This document shows positions 52,407 to 52,933 of a DNA stretch of 52,933 nt, piece after piece (position 1 is the stretch's first letter; each line of letters starts with the position of its first letter). A program made the translations under genes and the position numbers. The stretch comes from CANLDA01 sp964021645 (GTDB lineage: Bacteria > Pseudomonadota > Alphaproteobacteria > Rhodobacterales > Rhodobacteraceae). The notes under the pieces are model-generated. The model was not told the origin of the DNA. It saw nothing but the letters and a program-made list of their open reading frames with translations, and did no database searches. The stretch spans positions 1 through 52,933 of the forward strand of contig CAXIAD010000009.1 in assembly GCA_964021645.1 (NCBI GenBank). The letters run 5' to 3'.

Positions 52407-52825
52407 TGCGCTACTGGCTTTTCAAATCTGAGCCGTCGACTTGGGGTTGGGCGGATCAGTTGGCCAAAGGGGATGTTGGCGAAGAATGGGACGGCGTTCG
52501 CAATTATCAGGCGCGCAATTTCATGCGGGAAATGGAGCTTGGCGATCGTGGTTATTTTTACCACTCGCAAAAGGAAAAAGCCATCGTCGGTATCATCGAG
52601 GTCATCACCCTCGCGCATCAGGATTCCTCCACCGATGATGCGCGGTGGGAATGCGTGGATATTAGGGCGCTTGCCAGCGTGCCAAACCCTGTATCCCTAG
52701 ACATGATCAAGAAGGATGGGCGGCTGGATGACATGATCCTGTTGCGCAACTCCCGCCTATCGGTTCAACCCGTAACTGCGGCCGAGTGGAACATTATCAA
52801 CGCCTTGGCGGGCGTAAATATCTAG
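52406..52825 (+). CDS. EVE-domain protein
   Basis: The 139-residue protein is an EVE/PUA-like domain: MRYWLFKSEPSTWGWADQLA at the start, then WDGVRNYQARNFMREMELGDRGYFYHSQKEKAIVGI. EVE domains bind modified bases in RNA or DNA in characterised relatives. It is coupled to the YciI gene by a one-base overlap of stop and start. Position after tsaD-gpsA-YciI is typical in alphaproteobacteria. Confidence 0.9.
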   Translation: MRYWLFKSEPSTWGWADQLAKGDVGEEWDGVRNYQARNFMREMELGDRGYFYHSQKEKAIVGIIEVITLAHQDSSTDDARWECVDIRALASVPNPVSLDMIKKDGRLDDMILLRNSRLSVQPVTAAEWNIINALAGVNI

Positions 52826-52884
52826 CAAAGCGTGGCTACCTTAGGCATACTCTGATTATTAATGTATCGAATTGGGGAAAAACC

Positions 52885-52933
52885 ATGGAATATGTAAACG
52901 TTCTTGCAGCCGCATTCGCAGCATATGTTTTTG
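52885..52933 (+). CDS. Start of a small membrane protein, probably DUF1761 (cut by the window end)
   Basis: Sixteen codons are present, beginning MEYVNVLAAAFAAYVF, a hydrophobic N-terminal helix resembling DUF1761 membrane proteins. GGGGAAAAACC stands before the ATG. Only the start can be seen, so the family is a guess from this short helix. Confidence 0.5.
   Translation, partial: MEYVNVLAAAFAAYVF

Noticed and set aside
1..52933. CRISPR arrays, insertion sequences, rRNA or tRNA genes
   Set aside because: No array of equal repeats and spacers, transposase, terminal inverted repeats with target duplications, or recognisable RNA genes were seen by eye.

Overview
The window looks like a chromosomal segment of a marine alphaproteobacterium of the order Rhodobacterales (Roseobacter group). 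The evidence is the alphaproteobacterial flagellar set with flaF and flbT next to a flagellin, a Rhodobacterales-style intergenic repeat near 46.25 kb, polyamine-type ABC transporters, and the order hemY, mitofilin-like gene, hemD, tsaD, gpsA, YciI, EVE. All assignments come from reading protein motifs and gene order. No database search was run.

Region 1 (1-1.95 kb) holds the C-terminal half of a WYL-domain regulator and a periplasmic lytic transglycosylase, closed by a bidirectional terminator. Region 2 (1.97-15.7 kb) is a polyamine island. On the minus strand there is a complete transporter operon (ATPase, binding protein, two unusually large permeases), then a class III aminotransferase and a GntR/FCD regulator. 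On the plus strand there is a second transporter in potF-G-H-I order ending in a PuuB-like FAD oxidase. A small-molecule kinase gene runs into the oxidase tail to tail. The parts fit uptake of putrescine or spermidine followed by transamination or oxidation. A shared GATCAAAT element sits at or near three of the promoters or leaders.

Region 3 (15.8-28.6 kb) is the first flagellar block: fliK-flgD on the minus strand; flgJ-like, flgN-like, flagellin, flaF, flbT and a DUF1217 gene on the plus strand; fliI on the minus strand; then flgB-flgC-fliE-fliQ-flgF-flgG-flgA-flgH-fliL. Region 4 (28.6-33.9 kb) is a glycine cleavage operon (gcvT-gcvH-gcvP, minus strand) and a divergent XRE-cupin regulator. 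It interrupts the flagellar genes. The gcvT leader carries a possible 32-residue small ORF and three copies of GAAACTTT. Region 5 (34.0-39.9 kb) is the second flagellar block: motB-flgE-flgK-flgL-flgI. MS-ring, switch and most export-gate genes are not in the window.

Region 6 (39.9-46.2 kb) holds a TIGR04283-type glycosyltransferase, a YgfZ-type folate-binding protein, an orphan Phd-like antitoxin, and a C-rich catabolic run (GMC oxidoreductase, enolase-superfamily dehydratase, aldehyde dehydrogenase). After a structured intergenic region, region 7 (46.6-52.9 kb) holds hemY, a mitofilin-like membrane protein and hemD on the minus strand, then tsaD, gpsA, a YciI protein, an EVE protein and the first codons of a likely DUF1761 membrane protein on the plus strand.

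Nothing in the window resembles a CRISPR array, insertion sequence, rRNA or tRNA. The most promising undescribed signals are regulatory: the gcv leader small ORF and its repeat array, the GATCAAAT regulon in the polyamine island, and the CtrA-like boxes before flagellar operons.
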